From contig JBDKVA010000207.1 of assembly GCA_039679375.1 (NCBI GenBank), forward strand, positions 1-64,000: 64,000 nucleotides of DNA, written 5' to 3'. The translations under genes were made by a program, and so were the position numbers. The stretch's first letter is position 1, and the number at the start of each line of letters is the position of its first letter. This document shows, in pieces, positions 46,850 through 56,000 of the stretch. The notes beneath the pieces are model-generated. The model did not search any database and was not told where the DNA came from. It was given only the letters and a program-made list of their open reading frames with translations. The stretch comes from JBDKVA01 sp039679375. Lineage in GTDB: Bacteria > Bacillota > Clostridia > Acetivibrionales > DTU013.

Positions 46850-47404
46850 ATGGCGAATTCTTACAAAGATGTCGAAGACAAAATGATCAAAGCTTTAGGT
46901 GCTCTTAAGGAGGAACTGGCAGGATTAAGGGCGGGTAGAGCCAATCCGGCCATATTGGACAGAATAACCGTAGACTATTACGGAGTGCCGACCCCCATCA
47001 ACCAGCTTGGCAGCATTTCGGTCCCGGAAGCCAGAGTTATTATTATACAGCCCTGGGACGCAAAGATATTGAAGGATATAGAAAAAGCGATACAAAAATC
47101 GGATATCGGCATCAATCCGAATAATGACGGAAAGGTCATCCGTCTTATATTCCCGGTCCTTACGGAAGAAAGAAGGAAGGAGCTTTCCAGGAATGTAAAA
47201 AAGCATGGCGAGGATGCAAAGGTTGCCATCCGGTCGATACGCAGAGATACGATAGAACATTACAAAGCGCAGAAGAAAAACAGCGAGATCACGGAAGACG
47301 ATTTGAAAGACGCGGAGGACGATATCCAGAAGATGACGGATAAATACATACTGGAAGTCGATCATATCGTAGAACTGAAAAATAAGGAAATAATGGAGGT
47401 TTAA
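46850..47404 (+). CDS. frr: Ribosome recycling factor
   Basis: 184 residues with LAGLRAGRANPAILDRI and the closing segment DKYILEVDHIVELKNKEIMEV. With EF-G it splits post-termination ribosomes. AAGGAGG precedes the ATG. Follows pyrH by 37 bases. Confidence 0.97.
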   Translation: MANSYKDVEDKMIKALGALKEELAGLRAGRANPAILDRITVDYYGVPTPINQLGSISVPEARVIIIQPWDAKILKDIEKAIQKSDIGINPNNDGKVIRLIFPVLTEERRKELSRNVKKHGEDAKVAIRSIRRDTIEHYKAQKKNSEITEDDLKDAEDDIQKMTDKYILEVDHIVELKNKEIMEV

Positions 47405-47416
47405 TCAGCAGCACAG

Positions 47417-47662
47417 GTGACGCCGCAAGCCGCTGGTAAAGTTATGCAAATTCCTGATGTTTCCGGGCTCAGGCTAGGAAAGGCGATAGAATTGTTAAAG
47501 GCGCACGGGATCGAAAAAATAACCGTGCGGATTACCGCTCCTCCAAGGGCGAGGGATGAAGGCTATGATGAAAACTCCAGAACGGTAAGGGAAAAGGTTC
47601 TTGACGATGGCACACTGGAACTGCTGGTGTGCAATATTGATCCAAAAAAACAAGGCTGCTGA
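47417..47662 (+). CDS. Small PASTA-like protein
   Basis: Up to 81 residues. IPDVSGLRLGKAIELLKAHGI matches the start of a PASTA domain; the whole protein would be one such domain. There is no signal or membrane segment. It is in the same frame as frr, 12 bases after its stop. Start is unsure: GTG 47417 is 15 bases from the GGAGG in the frr end, or ATG 47444 just before the domain. Function unknown. Confidence 0.65.
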   Translation: MTPQAAGKVMQIPDVSGLRLGKAIELLKAHGIEKITVRITAPPRARDEGYDENSRTVREKVLDDGTLELLVCNIDPKKQGC

Positions 47663-47680
47663 AACAGCCTTGTTTTTTTG
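47645..47680 (+). terminator. Rho-independent terminator after frr cluster
   Basis: AACAAGGCTG and CAGCCTTGTT stem with a short loop holding the stop of the small gene, then a run of seven T. Confidence 0.9.
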
Positions 47681-47769
47681 AATCAGGAATAATATTTGTC
47701 TTTATCATTTTTGTTTTGTATAATATTATTGATTTGCACTGTAAAACAAAGACAAACCGGAGGTATTCA

Positions 47770-48519
47770 ATGTGGTTTTCAGGCCGTAGCAAGCAGAAAA
47801 AGCCTGCTTTGAACGAAAAGGAAAAACTGCCCATCCATATTGCCATTTTCATGGACGGCAACAGACGATGGGCTGCCAGACGTGGATTGCCGCCCAGTGC
47901 AGGGCACAGAGAGGGTGCAAATACACTTAAAAGAATTGTTCGGATTTGTAATGATATTGGTATCAAGTACATGACTGTCTATGCCTTGTCAACAGAAAAC
48001 TGGAACAGACCAAAGGATCAAGTAGACGCTCTGATGACTCTGTTTATTGAATTTCTGAGGAATGCGGATGATGAGTTATCAGGCCAAAATATAAGAATCA
48101 AAATAATCGGTGAATCTTATAGATTGTCGGATGAAATACTGAAGCAAATGGCCAGAGTGACCGCAAATACAAAGAATAATACAGGCTTGACTCTCGTGGT
48201 AGCTCTAAACTATGGCAGCAGGACGGAAATCGTCAACGCGGCGGTAAGATTGTCAAAGGATGTTAAAAAGGGTTTAGTAAAACCGGAAGAAGTGGATGAG
48301 ACATTATTCTCAAATTATCTCTATACGGCGGGTATTCCCGACCCGGATCTTGTAATCAGGCCAAGCGGCGAATACAGGATAAGCAATTTCCTGCTATGGC
48401 AGTCCTCCTATTCGGAATTTTGGTATTCAAACATATTGTGGCCGGATTTTTCAAGGAAAGATCTGATTACGGCGATAGAAGATTTTCAAAAAAGAAACAG
48501 ACGTTTTGGGGGCTTATAA
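47770..48519 (+). CDS. uppS: Undecaprenyl diphosphate synthase
   Basis: 249 residues from the ATG at 47770 (GGAGGT upstream; the longer frame from 47716 lacks a site). IAIFMDGNRRWAARRG carries the catalytic Asp, and RPSGEYRISNFLLWQSSYSEFWY (split motif) is near the end. Makes the C55 lipid carrier for cell wall synthesis. Its stop abuts cdsA. Confidence 0.97.
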   Translation: MWFSGRSKQKKPALNEKEKLPIHIAIFMDGNRRWAARRGLPPSAGHREGANTLKRIVRICNDIGIKYMTVYALSTENWNRPKDQVDALMTLFIEFLRNADDELSGQNIRIKIIGESYRLSDEILKQMARVTANTKNNTGLTLVVALNYGSRTEIVNAAVRLSKDVKKGLVKPEEVDETLFSNYLYTAGIPDPDLVIRPSGEYRISNFLLWQSSYSEFWYSNILWPDFSRKDLITAIEDFQKRNRRFGGL

Positions 48520-49341
48520 ATGAAAGTTCGCATCATTAGTGCAATCGTTGCCATTGCATTGCTGTCAGTGATTGTTTATCTTGGGAATCAGGCAATTGGT
48601 ACGGCGGTTTTTGTTATTGCGGTAATCGGCATGCATGAATTTTACAGGGCACTGGAAAAGGGCGGCTATAAACCGGTTTGTGCCGCAGGCTTCGCAGCCT
48701 GCCTTCCGCTGCTCTATATTGCATTTTCCAATGTGCTGCCGGATGTTGTGGGAGCTGTTTCATTATTTAGTATATTGGCAATAGGAGTTTTTGTCTTATT
48801 GGTGCTTCTTTTTTGTTTACTTATTTTTTCGAATGGAAAATATACCGTTTCGGACATTTCGGTAACGCTATTTGGAATCATTTATGTAGCATTCCTGTGT
48901 TCTTTCATATCCATTACACGCAACATGGAAAACGGGTATCTGTATATCTGGCTGATTTTCATAGGAGCTTGGGCAACGGATATTTTCGCATATTTCACCG
49001 GCGTCAGCTTCGGCAGGACGAAGATACTCCCGAAGGTCAGTCCCAATAAATCTCTTGAAGGCAGTATCGGCGGTGTTGCAGGCTGTATTATGGTAATGAT
49101 GCTATTCGGACTTTATTTTCATACGGCGCTTGACGTGCCTTTATATCATTTTGCCATACTTGGCGTATTGTGCGGTATGATATCGCAGGTAGGCGACTGG
49201 GCGGCATCGGCAGTGAAGAGGGCTACGGGTATCAAGGATTACGGCAGGATCATGCCGGGCCATGGCGGCGTGCTGGACAGGCTGGATAGTGTCATGTTTG
49301 TTGCACCGGTCGTTTATTTTTACATAATCATATTTTTTTAA
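48520..49341 (+). CDS. cdsA: Phosphatidate cytidylyltransferase
   Basis: 273 residues with about eight membrane helices and the C-terminal signature KRATGIKDYGRIMPGHGG. It forms CDP-diacylglycerol from phosphatidate and CTP. Directly follows uppS with no gap. Confidence 0.96.
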   Translation: MKVRIISAIVAIALLSVIVYLGNQAIGTAVFVIAVIGMHEFYRALEKGGYKPVCAAGFAACLPLLYIAFSNVLPDVVGAVSLFSILAIGVFVLLVLLFCLLIFSNGKYTVSDISVTLFGIIYVAFLCSFISITRNMENGYLYIWLIFIGAWATDIFAYFTGVSFGRTKILPKVSPNKSLEGSIGGVAGCIMVMMLFGLYFHTALDVPLYHFAILGVLCGMISQVGDWAASAVKRATGIKDYGRIMPGHGGVLDRLDSVMFVAPVVYFYIIIFF

Positions 49342-49351
49342 GGAGCAAAAG

Positions 49352-50488
49352 ATGGCAAAAAATATTGCGGTTTTGGGTTCAACAGGCTCCATAGGAGTAC
49401 AGACGCTGGACGTTGCAAGGAATTTAGGCATACGGATATGCGCGCTTACAGCAAATTCAAATATTGATCTTCTGGAAAATCAGGCAAGGGAATTCAGGCC
49501 ATTGCTTGTATCTGCAGGAAATAGCGAGCTTGCACGGGAATTGGAGCAAAGGCTCAAAGGCCTTGGCATTGAGGTGCATTATGGACTTGAAGGGCTGAAG
49601 GCTGCAGCTTCCATAGGTAAGGCGGATACCGTCGTTACATCGATCGTAGGCATTGCCGGCCTGATTCCTACGATTGAAGCGATCCGGCACAACAAAAACA
49701 TTGCTCTTGCCAATAAGGAAACGCTTGTCACAGCCGGCCCGATTGTAATGGCGGAGGCAGCGGCACGGGGTGTTTCCATATTTCCGGTGGACAGTGAGCA
49801 CTCGGCGATTTACCAATGCCTTGCCGCCAACAGGAAGCAGGATGTCGAAAGGCTCATACTGACAGCATCCGGCGGACCCTTTAGAGGCAGGATGCCTGCT
49901 GAACTGGAACATGTCACGGTGGAGCAGGCTCTGAAGCATCCCAACTGGAGTATGGGAAGCAAGATAACGATTGATTGCGCCACGCTGATGAATAAAGGTC
50001 TTGAAGTGGTTGAAGCCCGCTGGTTGTTTGGCTTCACAACAGATAAGATCAAGGTTGTGGTACACCCGCAGAGTATCATTCATTCCATGGTGGAATATGT
50101 GGATGGATCGGTGATCGCACAGTTGGGCTCTCCCGATATGAGGATCCCCATCCAGCTCGCGCTGACCTGGCCGAAAAGGGAAACGAACCGTTTTTCAAGA
50201 CTGGATCTGTTTCAATGCGGCAGCCTTACTTTTGAGGAACCTGACACGAAAACATTCCCGTGCCTCGCCCTTGCATATGAGGCTTTGAAGGCGGGCGGCA
50301 CCATGCCTGCAGTCATGAACGGTGCAAATGAAGCTGCCGTAGGGCTTTTTCTGAATGGCAAAATAGGATTTTGCGATATACCAAGAAAGATCGAGAAGGC
50401 TATGCAGTCACATAAAGTGAATACAATGCCGGGTCTTGATGATATAATAGAAGTAGACAAATGGGTAAGAAGAGAGGTATGCATATGA
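49352..50488 (+). CDS. dxr: 1-deoxy-D-xylulose 5-phosphate reductoisomerase
   Basis: 378 residues. NADPH site VLGSTGSIGVQTLDV, substrate/metal regions NKETLVTAG, PVDSEHSAI, LTASGGPFRG and GMNGANE-like MNGANEAAV. Second step of the MEP isoprenoid pathway, which ends in the precursors used by uppS; ispG downstream is in the same pathway. Confidence 0.97.
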   Translation: MAKNIAVLGSTGSIGVQTLDVARNLGIRICALTANSNIDLLENQAREFRPLLVSAGNSELARELEQRLKGLGIEVHYGLEGLKAAASIGKADTVVTSIVGIAGLIPTIEAIRHNKNIALANKETLVTAGPIVMAEAAARGVSIFPVDSEHSAIYQCLAANRKQDVERLILTASGGPFRGRMPAELEHVTVEQALKHPNWSMGSKITIDCATLMNKGLEVVEARWLFGFTTDKIKVVVHPQSIIHSMVEYVDGSVIAQLGSPDMRIPIQLALTWPKRETNRFSRLDLFQCGSLTFEEPDTKTFPCLALAYEALKAGGTMPAVMNGANEAAVGLFLNGKIGFCDIPRKIEKAMQSHKVNTMPGLDDIIEVDKWVRREVCI

Positions 50489-51777
50489 ATCTGGTTATGG
50501 CTTTTATCGCCTTTAATATTATTATAATCGTACATGAACTGGGACACTTTTTAACGGCAAAAAAATTCGGCATCAAAGTTCTTGAGTTTTCATTGTTTAT
50601 AGGACCCAAACTTTTCAGCTTTCAGAAAGGGGATACCACATATTCTCTAAGGCTTATCCCTTTATTGGCCTATGTAAAGATGGAAGGGGAGGAAGAGTTC
50701 TCAGACAGTGAATCGGCTTTCTGCAAAAAACCCAAACATGCCCGTGCGTTGACCGCCTTCGGAGGACCCTTTGCCAACCTGCTGCTGGCGGCTGTGCTTC
50801 TGACGGTATATTTTACGATACAGGGATATGATACGACAAAAGTAAGCCGTGTAGCGGAAAATTTACCTGCCGCGGCCGCGGGGATCCAGCCGGGTGACAA
50901 AATTTTATCGTATGATGGCAAAAGAGTGTACCAACCAATGGATATATACCAGTTTTTGTACATTTCCAAAGGTGTTCCGGCAAAAGTTGAGTATATAAGG
51001 GATGGTAAAAGGTATACCGAAACGATAAAACCCTATATTATACCGGCTGCTGTCGCACCGAAGCTGGGCGTCAGCATCGGTTCGGAAAATGATGCTGATT
51101 CGAACGTGATAAAGGCATTGTCGCCTGGCTACCCTGCCGAGAAAATTGGCTTGCAGGTAGGAGACAGGATCATTGCGCTCAATGATACCGAAATAAAAAC
51201 AGCAAGGGAATTGGTGGACTTTGTCACACAAAACGGCCTCAAGCCTATCATTTTGAAGGCAATCCGGGGCAATTCGGAAGTGAACGTAAAAATCACGCCG
51301 GTAGAAGTCAAGAGCCAGGAAATGTATGATATCGGCATGGACTTTATTTTAAAAAAGGCAGGCTTCTTTGATGCTCTTGGAGAATCCGCCGTATTTACCT
51401 GGTCGATTGTACGGAGTACAGGCTACAGTCTGGTCTGGCTGATTAACGGGCAGGCGAAGCTGAACGAAATGATGGGGCCGATCGGAATGGTAAGCACCAT
51501 TGGCACGGTTGTCGAACAAGCACCGAATGTGGTTCAAATGCTGCTTAATATTATATACATGACCGCATTGTTCAGCATTGCTTTAGGCGCAACCAACCTG
51601 CTGCCATTTCCGATGCTCGACGGAGGAAGACTGGTACTAATTGGCTTAGAAGCTGTAAGAGGGAAGCCTCTCAGCCAGAAAAAGGAAGCCTATATTTCAA
51701 TGGTCGGATTTGTACTGATCATTTTACTTGGCATCTATGCTGCTTATAACGACATCGTAAGGCTTGTGACAGGATAG
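50485..51777 (+). CDS. rseP: Site-2 metalloprotease RseP/RasP
   Basis: 430 residues from the ATG at 50485, overlapping the dxr stop as ATGA; upstream ATGs at 50461 and 50479 are possible. HELGH (zinc ligands) in the first helix, two PDZ-like domains (GIQPGDKILSYDG, GLQVGDRIIALND) and PFPMLDGGRL with the third ligand. Cleaves membrane-embedded anti-sigma factors and signal peptides. Confidence 0.95.
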   Translation: MNLVMAFIAFNIIIIVHELGHFLTAKKFGIKVLEFSLFIGPKLFSFQKGDTTYSLRLIPLLAYVKMEGEEEFSDSESAFCKKPKHARALTAFGGPFANLLLAAVLLTVYFTIQGYDTTKVSRVAENLPAAAAGIQPGDKILSYDGKRVYQPMDIYQFLYISKGVPAKVEYIRDGKRYTETIKPYIIPAAVAPKLGVSIGSENDADSNVIKALSPGYPAEKIGLQVGDRIIALNDTEIKTARELVDFVTQNGLKPIILKAIRGNSEVNVKITPVEVKSQEMYDIGMDFILKKAGFFDALGESAVFTWSIVRSTGYSLVWLINGQAKLNEMMGPIGMVSTIGTVVEQAPNVVQMLLNIIYMTALFSIALGATNLLPFPMLDGGRLVLIGLEAVRGKPLSQKKEAYISMVGFVLIILLGIYAAYNDIVRLVTG

Positions 51778-51855
51778 GAAGCCTGAGAGTCTGCCGGAAA
51801 CTCCCGGGAGCGCCAATGCTGTGAGTGAAAAGGCTGTGAGCATATCGCATGTAAA

Positions 51856-51899
51856 GGGCAGATAAGAGAAGGACAGATAAGAGAAGGACAGATAAGAGG
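51856..51899 (+). repeat. Three-copy 15-bp tandem repeat before ispG
   Basis: Unit GGACAGATAAGAGAA; copy 1 has GGG for GGA at its start and copy 3 ends in GAGG. The third copy supplies the ispG ribosome site. Confidence 0.8.
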
Positions 51900-51905
51900 T
51901 TGATT

Positions 51906-52967
51906 ATGGAGAATTTTATAAATAGAAGGAAAACCAGAAAAATACGTGTCAGAGATCTCTATATGGGGGGCGACGCTCCGATCACGGTTCAATCCATGGC
52001 AAATACGGATACCAGGGATGTAGCAGCCACGGCGGCACAGATCAAAAAGCTGGAGGAAGCAGGCTGCGATATCATCAGGGTAGCTGTTCCGGACAATGAG
52101 GCTGCACAGGCGCTAAAGGAAATTAAGAAAGCAATAAAAATACCTCTGGTGGCGGATATCCATTTTGACTACAGGCTTGCGCTGGCCAGCATGGAAAACG
52201 GTGCGGATAAAATACGCCTGAACCCCGGAAACATCGGCGGCAGCGACAGAGTGAAAAAGGTCGTTGAGATGGCAAAACAAAGAAGCATTCCAATCCGGAT
52301 CGGTGTAAATTCAGGCTCGCTGGAGAAGCATATCCTGGAGAAATACGGCGGCGTTACAGCGGAAGGCATGGTGGAAAGTGCGCTGGGACATGCCGGGATG
52401 CTGGAGACTTACGGCTTTGATGATATTGCGTTTTCACTCAAATCCTCAAGCGTACTCATGACGATAGAAGCATACAGGCTGATGGCTCAAAGGACGGATT
52501 ACCCTCTGCATATCGGTGTAACAGAAGCGGGGACGCTGTTTGCGGGAACGGTAAAGTCCGCTGTCGGTCTTGGATGTCTTTTAGCGGAAGGGATCGGAGA
52601 TTCGATCAGAGTGTCGCTCACAGGTGATCCGGCAGAAGAGGTTAAGGCAGGAATAGAGATTTTGAAAGCACTTGGCCTCAAAAAGTCGGGAATAGAATTT
52701 GTTTCCTGTCCTACATGCGGACGAACCAGGATCGATCTGATCAAAGTTGCGAACGAAGTAGAGCAGAAGCTGTCGAAGTGTGACAAGCATATCCGTGTTG
52801 CTGTAATGGGCTGCGCGGTGAACGGCCCCGGTGAAGCTCGTGAAGCCGATATTGGAATAGCTGGCGGCGACGGGGTGGCGCTGCTTTTTAAAAAAGGTGA
52901 GATCATCCGGAAAATACCGCAGGACAGGATCGTAGAAGAATTGCTTGCAGAAATAGAGAAGCTTTAA
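51906..52967 (+). CDS. ispG: 4-hydroxy-3-methylbut-2-en-1-yl diphosphate synthase
   Basis: 353 residues from the ATG at 51906 (a TTG at 51900 is less likely). TIM barrel with QSMANTDTRD and LVADIHFDYRLAL; C-terminal Fe-S domain with SCPTCGR and GCAVNGPGEAREAD giving the three cluster cysteines. Penultimate MEP pathway step. Confidence 0.97.
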   Translation: MENFINRRKTRKIRVRDLYMGGDAPITVQSMANTDTRDVAATAAQIKKLEEAGCDIIRVAVPDNEAAQALKEIKKAIKIPLVADIHFDYRLALASMENGADKIRLNPGNIGGSDRVKKVVEMAKQRSIPIRIGVNSGSLEKHILEKYGGVTAEGMVESALGHAGMLETYGFDDIAFSLKSSSVLMTIEAYRLMAQRTDYPLHIGVTEAGTLFAGTVKSAVGLGCLLAEGIGDSIRVSLTGDPAEEVKAGIEILKALGLKKSGIEFVSCPTCGRTRIDLIKVANEVEQKLSKCDKHIRVAVMGCAVNGPGEAREADIGIAGGDGVALLFKKGEIIRKIPQDRIVEELLAEIEKL

Positions 52968-52973
52968 TTACGC

Positions 52974-52992
52974 GGGCGATGGGTCATCGCCC
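52974..52992. repeat. Intergenic palindrome GGGCGATG-CATCGCCC
   Basis: A perfect 8-bp stem with a 3-base loop, directly after ispG, followed by CCTACC. It resembles dispersed GC-rich palindromes of Clostridia genomes; copy number could not be checked. Confidence 0.5.
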
Positions 52993-53023
52993 CTACCTAA
53001 CATAATATAAGGGGAATGTACAA

Positions 53024-56000
53024 ATGTCAGATCCTGCAATAAACAAAAGCTTTGTTGAGATGTTTCCCGAACTGGAACTGAGCGGAGATGTACTTGATTT
53101 CTTTAAAAACGTTAAAATAACAGGTCTTGGAGTTTTCAAAAAATCAGGTAAGCTTGTGGCAAAAGCCACCGCGGCCAAAATCATACCCGCATCGCTTGCA
53201 GCGCAGGTCGAAAAGGCATTGGCAGCGGCTTTTTCTTTGACTGTCGAGCTCAAACTCAGATTCGAACTGAATACCCCTTTTGAAGAGATGCTTGCAGCCT
53301 ACTGGGACAGCATCCTTTATACCGTAAATACAAATGTTGCGTTGAGCCGCGGCATTCTGAACGGGTGCGAATGGGAGCTTTCGAAGGAACACCTTCACAT
53401 AAGGCTTACCACAAGAGGAAGCAGGATTCTTAAGGCTCAGGGGTGCGACAGGCTGATGGAGGACCTGATATTTGATGCATTCGGACAAAAGGTTGCCGTA
53501 GAGTTTACAGATTGCGAACTGGACCAGGATCTACAGGAAAAATACCTGGAGTTCAAGGAAAATGAGGAAGCCAGGGTGCAAAGCATTGCCATCGCTGAGG
53601 AAAAGGCTCTGGGGGCGGGCCCGAAAAGGCAGAGGAAGAAAGAGACGGATGCGGGTGATCCTCAGATTGTCGACGTCATTATGGGCAAGAATTTTAACGA
53701 CAGCATCATGAGTATGAACGAAGTCACGCAGGATTCCGGTAAAGTGGCGATCTGCGGCGACATATCAAATGCGGCTTTCAGAGAGATACGGGGAAACCGG
53801 TACCTGTGCTCCTTTGATATTACAGATTACACCAATTCACTCACGATAAAATTTTTCGTACAGAAGGATGACTATGACCTGAGGAACGAACAAATCAAGA
53901 ACGGACTTTATTTTAAAGTCCGCGGAGAAGCGCAGTTCGATAAGTATTCTAAGGAACTGGCCATACTGGCTACGGATATTCTGCAGCTTGTGAAGCAGGT
54001 CAAGACGGATGATGCCGAAACCAAAAGAGTCGAGTTGCATCTCCATACCCAGATGAGCGCCATGGATGCGGTCACGCCGGCGGAAAAGCTGGTTGAGAGA
54101 GCCGCACAATGGGGTCACAGTGCAGTTGCAATCACGGACCACGGAGTTGTACAGGCATTTCCTGAAGCGTATAATGCCGGAAAGAAGAATCATATCAAGA
54201 TCATATATGGCGTAGAGTGCTATTTACTGGATAATGAGCCTCCGGTGGTTTGCACGGGATCGGATCAATCCTGTGGATATTCGCTGGATGGCGGGTTTGT
54301 AGTATTTGATATCGAGACGACCGGTTTATATGCCGAAAAGGATAAGATTACGGAGATCGGCGCTGTGAAGCTGTTTAACGGCAAAGTTTGCGACTCCTTC
54401 AGCACCTTTGTAAATCCGGAAATTCCCATACCTGAATTTATCACGAAATTGACCGGCATCAATGATACGATGGTAGCAGACGCGCCGCCGATCAGGAAAG
54501 CGCTCGACTCCTTCCTTTCATTTGTCGGTGATTTGCCGGTTGTCGCGCACAATGCTTCGTTTGACACCGGCTTCATAAAGTTTCAAGCGAGGGCTGCAGG
54601 AAGGAAATTTGACAATACTATCATTGATACGCTGCAAATGAGCAGGAATATGTTTCCTGAGCTTGGAAAGTACAAGCTGGATATCGTTGCGAAGCATCTC
54701 GGAGTCAAACTGGAAAATCACCACAGGGCAGTGGATGATTCCAGAGCGACAGCCGAAATTTTCGTAAAGTGCCTTGAACAGTTAAAGGAAAAGGGAGTAC
54801 AGACAGTTGACGGAATAAATGGCGCACTCGATGGCAATTTTGATTACAAGAAAGCGGATTCATACCATGCGATCATTTTAGTTAAAAATAATGTTGGCCT
54901 TAAGAATCTATACAAAATCATTTCCGAATCCCATTTGAACTATTTCCACAAAAAGCCGAGAGTGCCCAAGAGCCTGCTGCTGAAGTACCGGGAGGGATTG
55001 ATCCTTGGCAGTGCATGTGAAGCAGGCGAATTGTACAGAGCAATCATCAAGGGAAAGAACGATAATGAGATAGAGAAAATTGTACAGTTTTACGATTACC
55101 TTGAAATACAGCCGCTTGGAAATAATGAGTTCCTTGTTCTAAATGGGCAGGTATCCGGACAGGAACAGCTCAAGGAAATCAACAGAAATATCGTAAAACT
55201 GGGTGAAAAGCTCGGCAAGCCTGTCGTCGCGACCTGCGACGTTCATTTCATGGACCCAAGGGATGAGGTTTTCAGAAGGATTTTAATGGCGGGGCAGGGC
55301 TACGCTGATGCCGACAGGCAGGCGCCGCTGTATTTGAGGACGACTGGGGAAATGCTTGAGGAATTCGGATATCTGGGTGAAAAAAAGGCTTATGAGGTGG
55401 TTGTAGAGAATACGAACCTCATCGCCGGTATGACGGAGGAGATTATCCCGATACCGCTTGGCACTTACCCGCCCAGCATAGAAGGCGCCGAACAGGAGAT
55501 CGAAGAGATCGCATACAGGAGGGCAAAGGAAATATACGGCGATCCGCTGCCTGAGATTGTATCAAAAAGATTGGAAAGGGAATTGACCTCCATTATAAAA
55601 AATGGCTTTGCCGTGATGTATATTGTTGCGCAGAAGCTGGTCGCCAAGTCCAATTCCGACGGATATATTGTTGGCTCAAGGGGATCTGTAGGTTCATCAT
55701 TTGCAGCAACCATGACCGGTATTACAGAAGTGAATCCTCTGCCGCCACATTATATATGTAAAAATTGCAAGTACTCCGAATTTATTACTGATGGATCGAT
55801 TGGCTCAGGTTTTGACCTGCCACGGAAGGAATGCCCGAGGTGCGGCGCACCGTTAAAGGGCGACGGACATGATATCCCGTTCGAAACATTCCTTGGCTTC
55901 GAAGGAGAAAAGGCGCCTGATATTGATCTTAATTTTTCCGGAGAGTACCAGGCGCAGGCACACAAATATACTGAAGTGCTGTTTGGCAAGGGCAACGTCT

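Noticed and set aside
54265..54724. Minus-strand frames within polC
   Set aside because: Antisense shadows of the PHP/exonuclease region with no motifs or ribosome sites.
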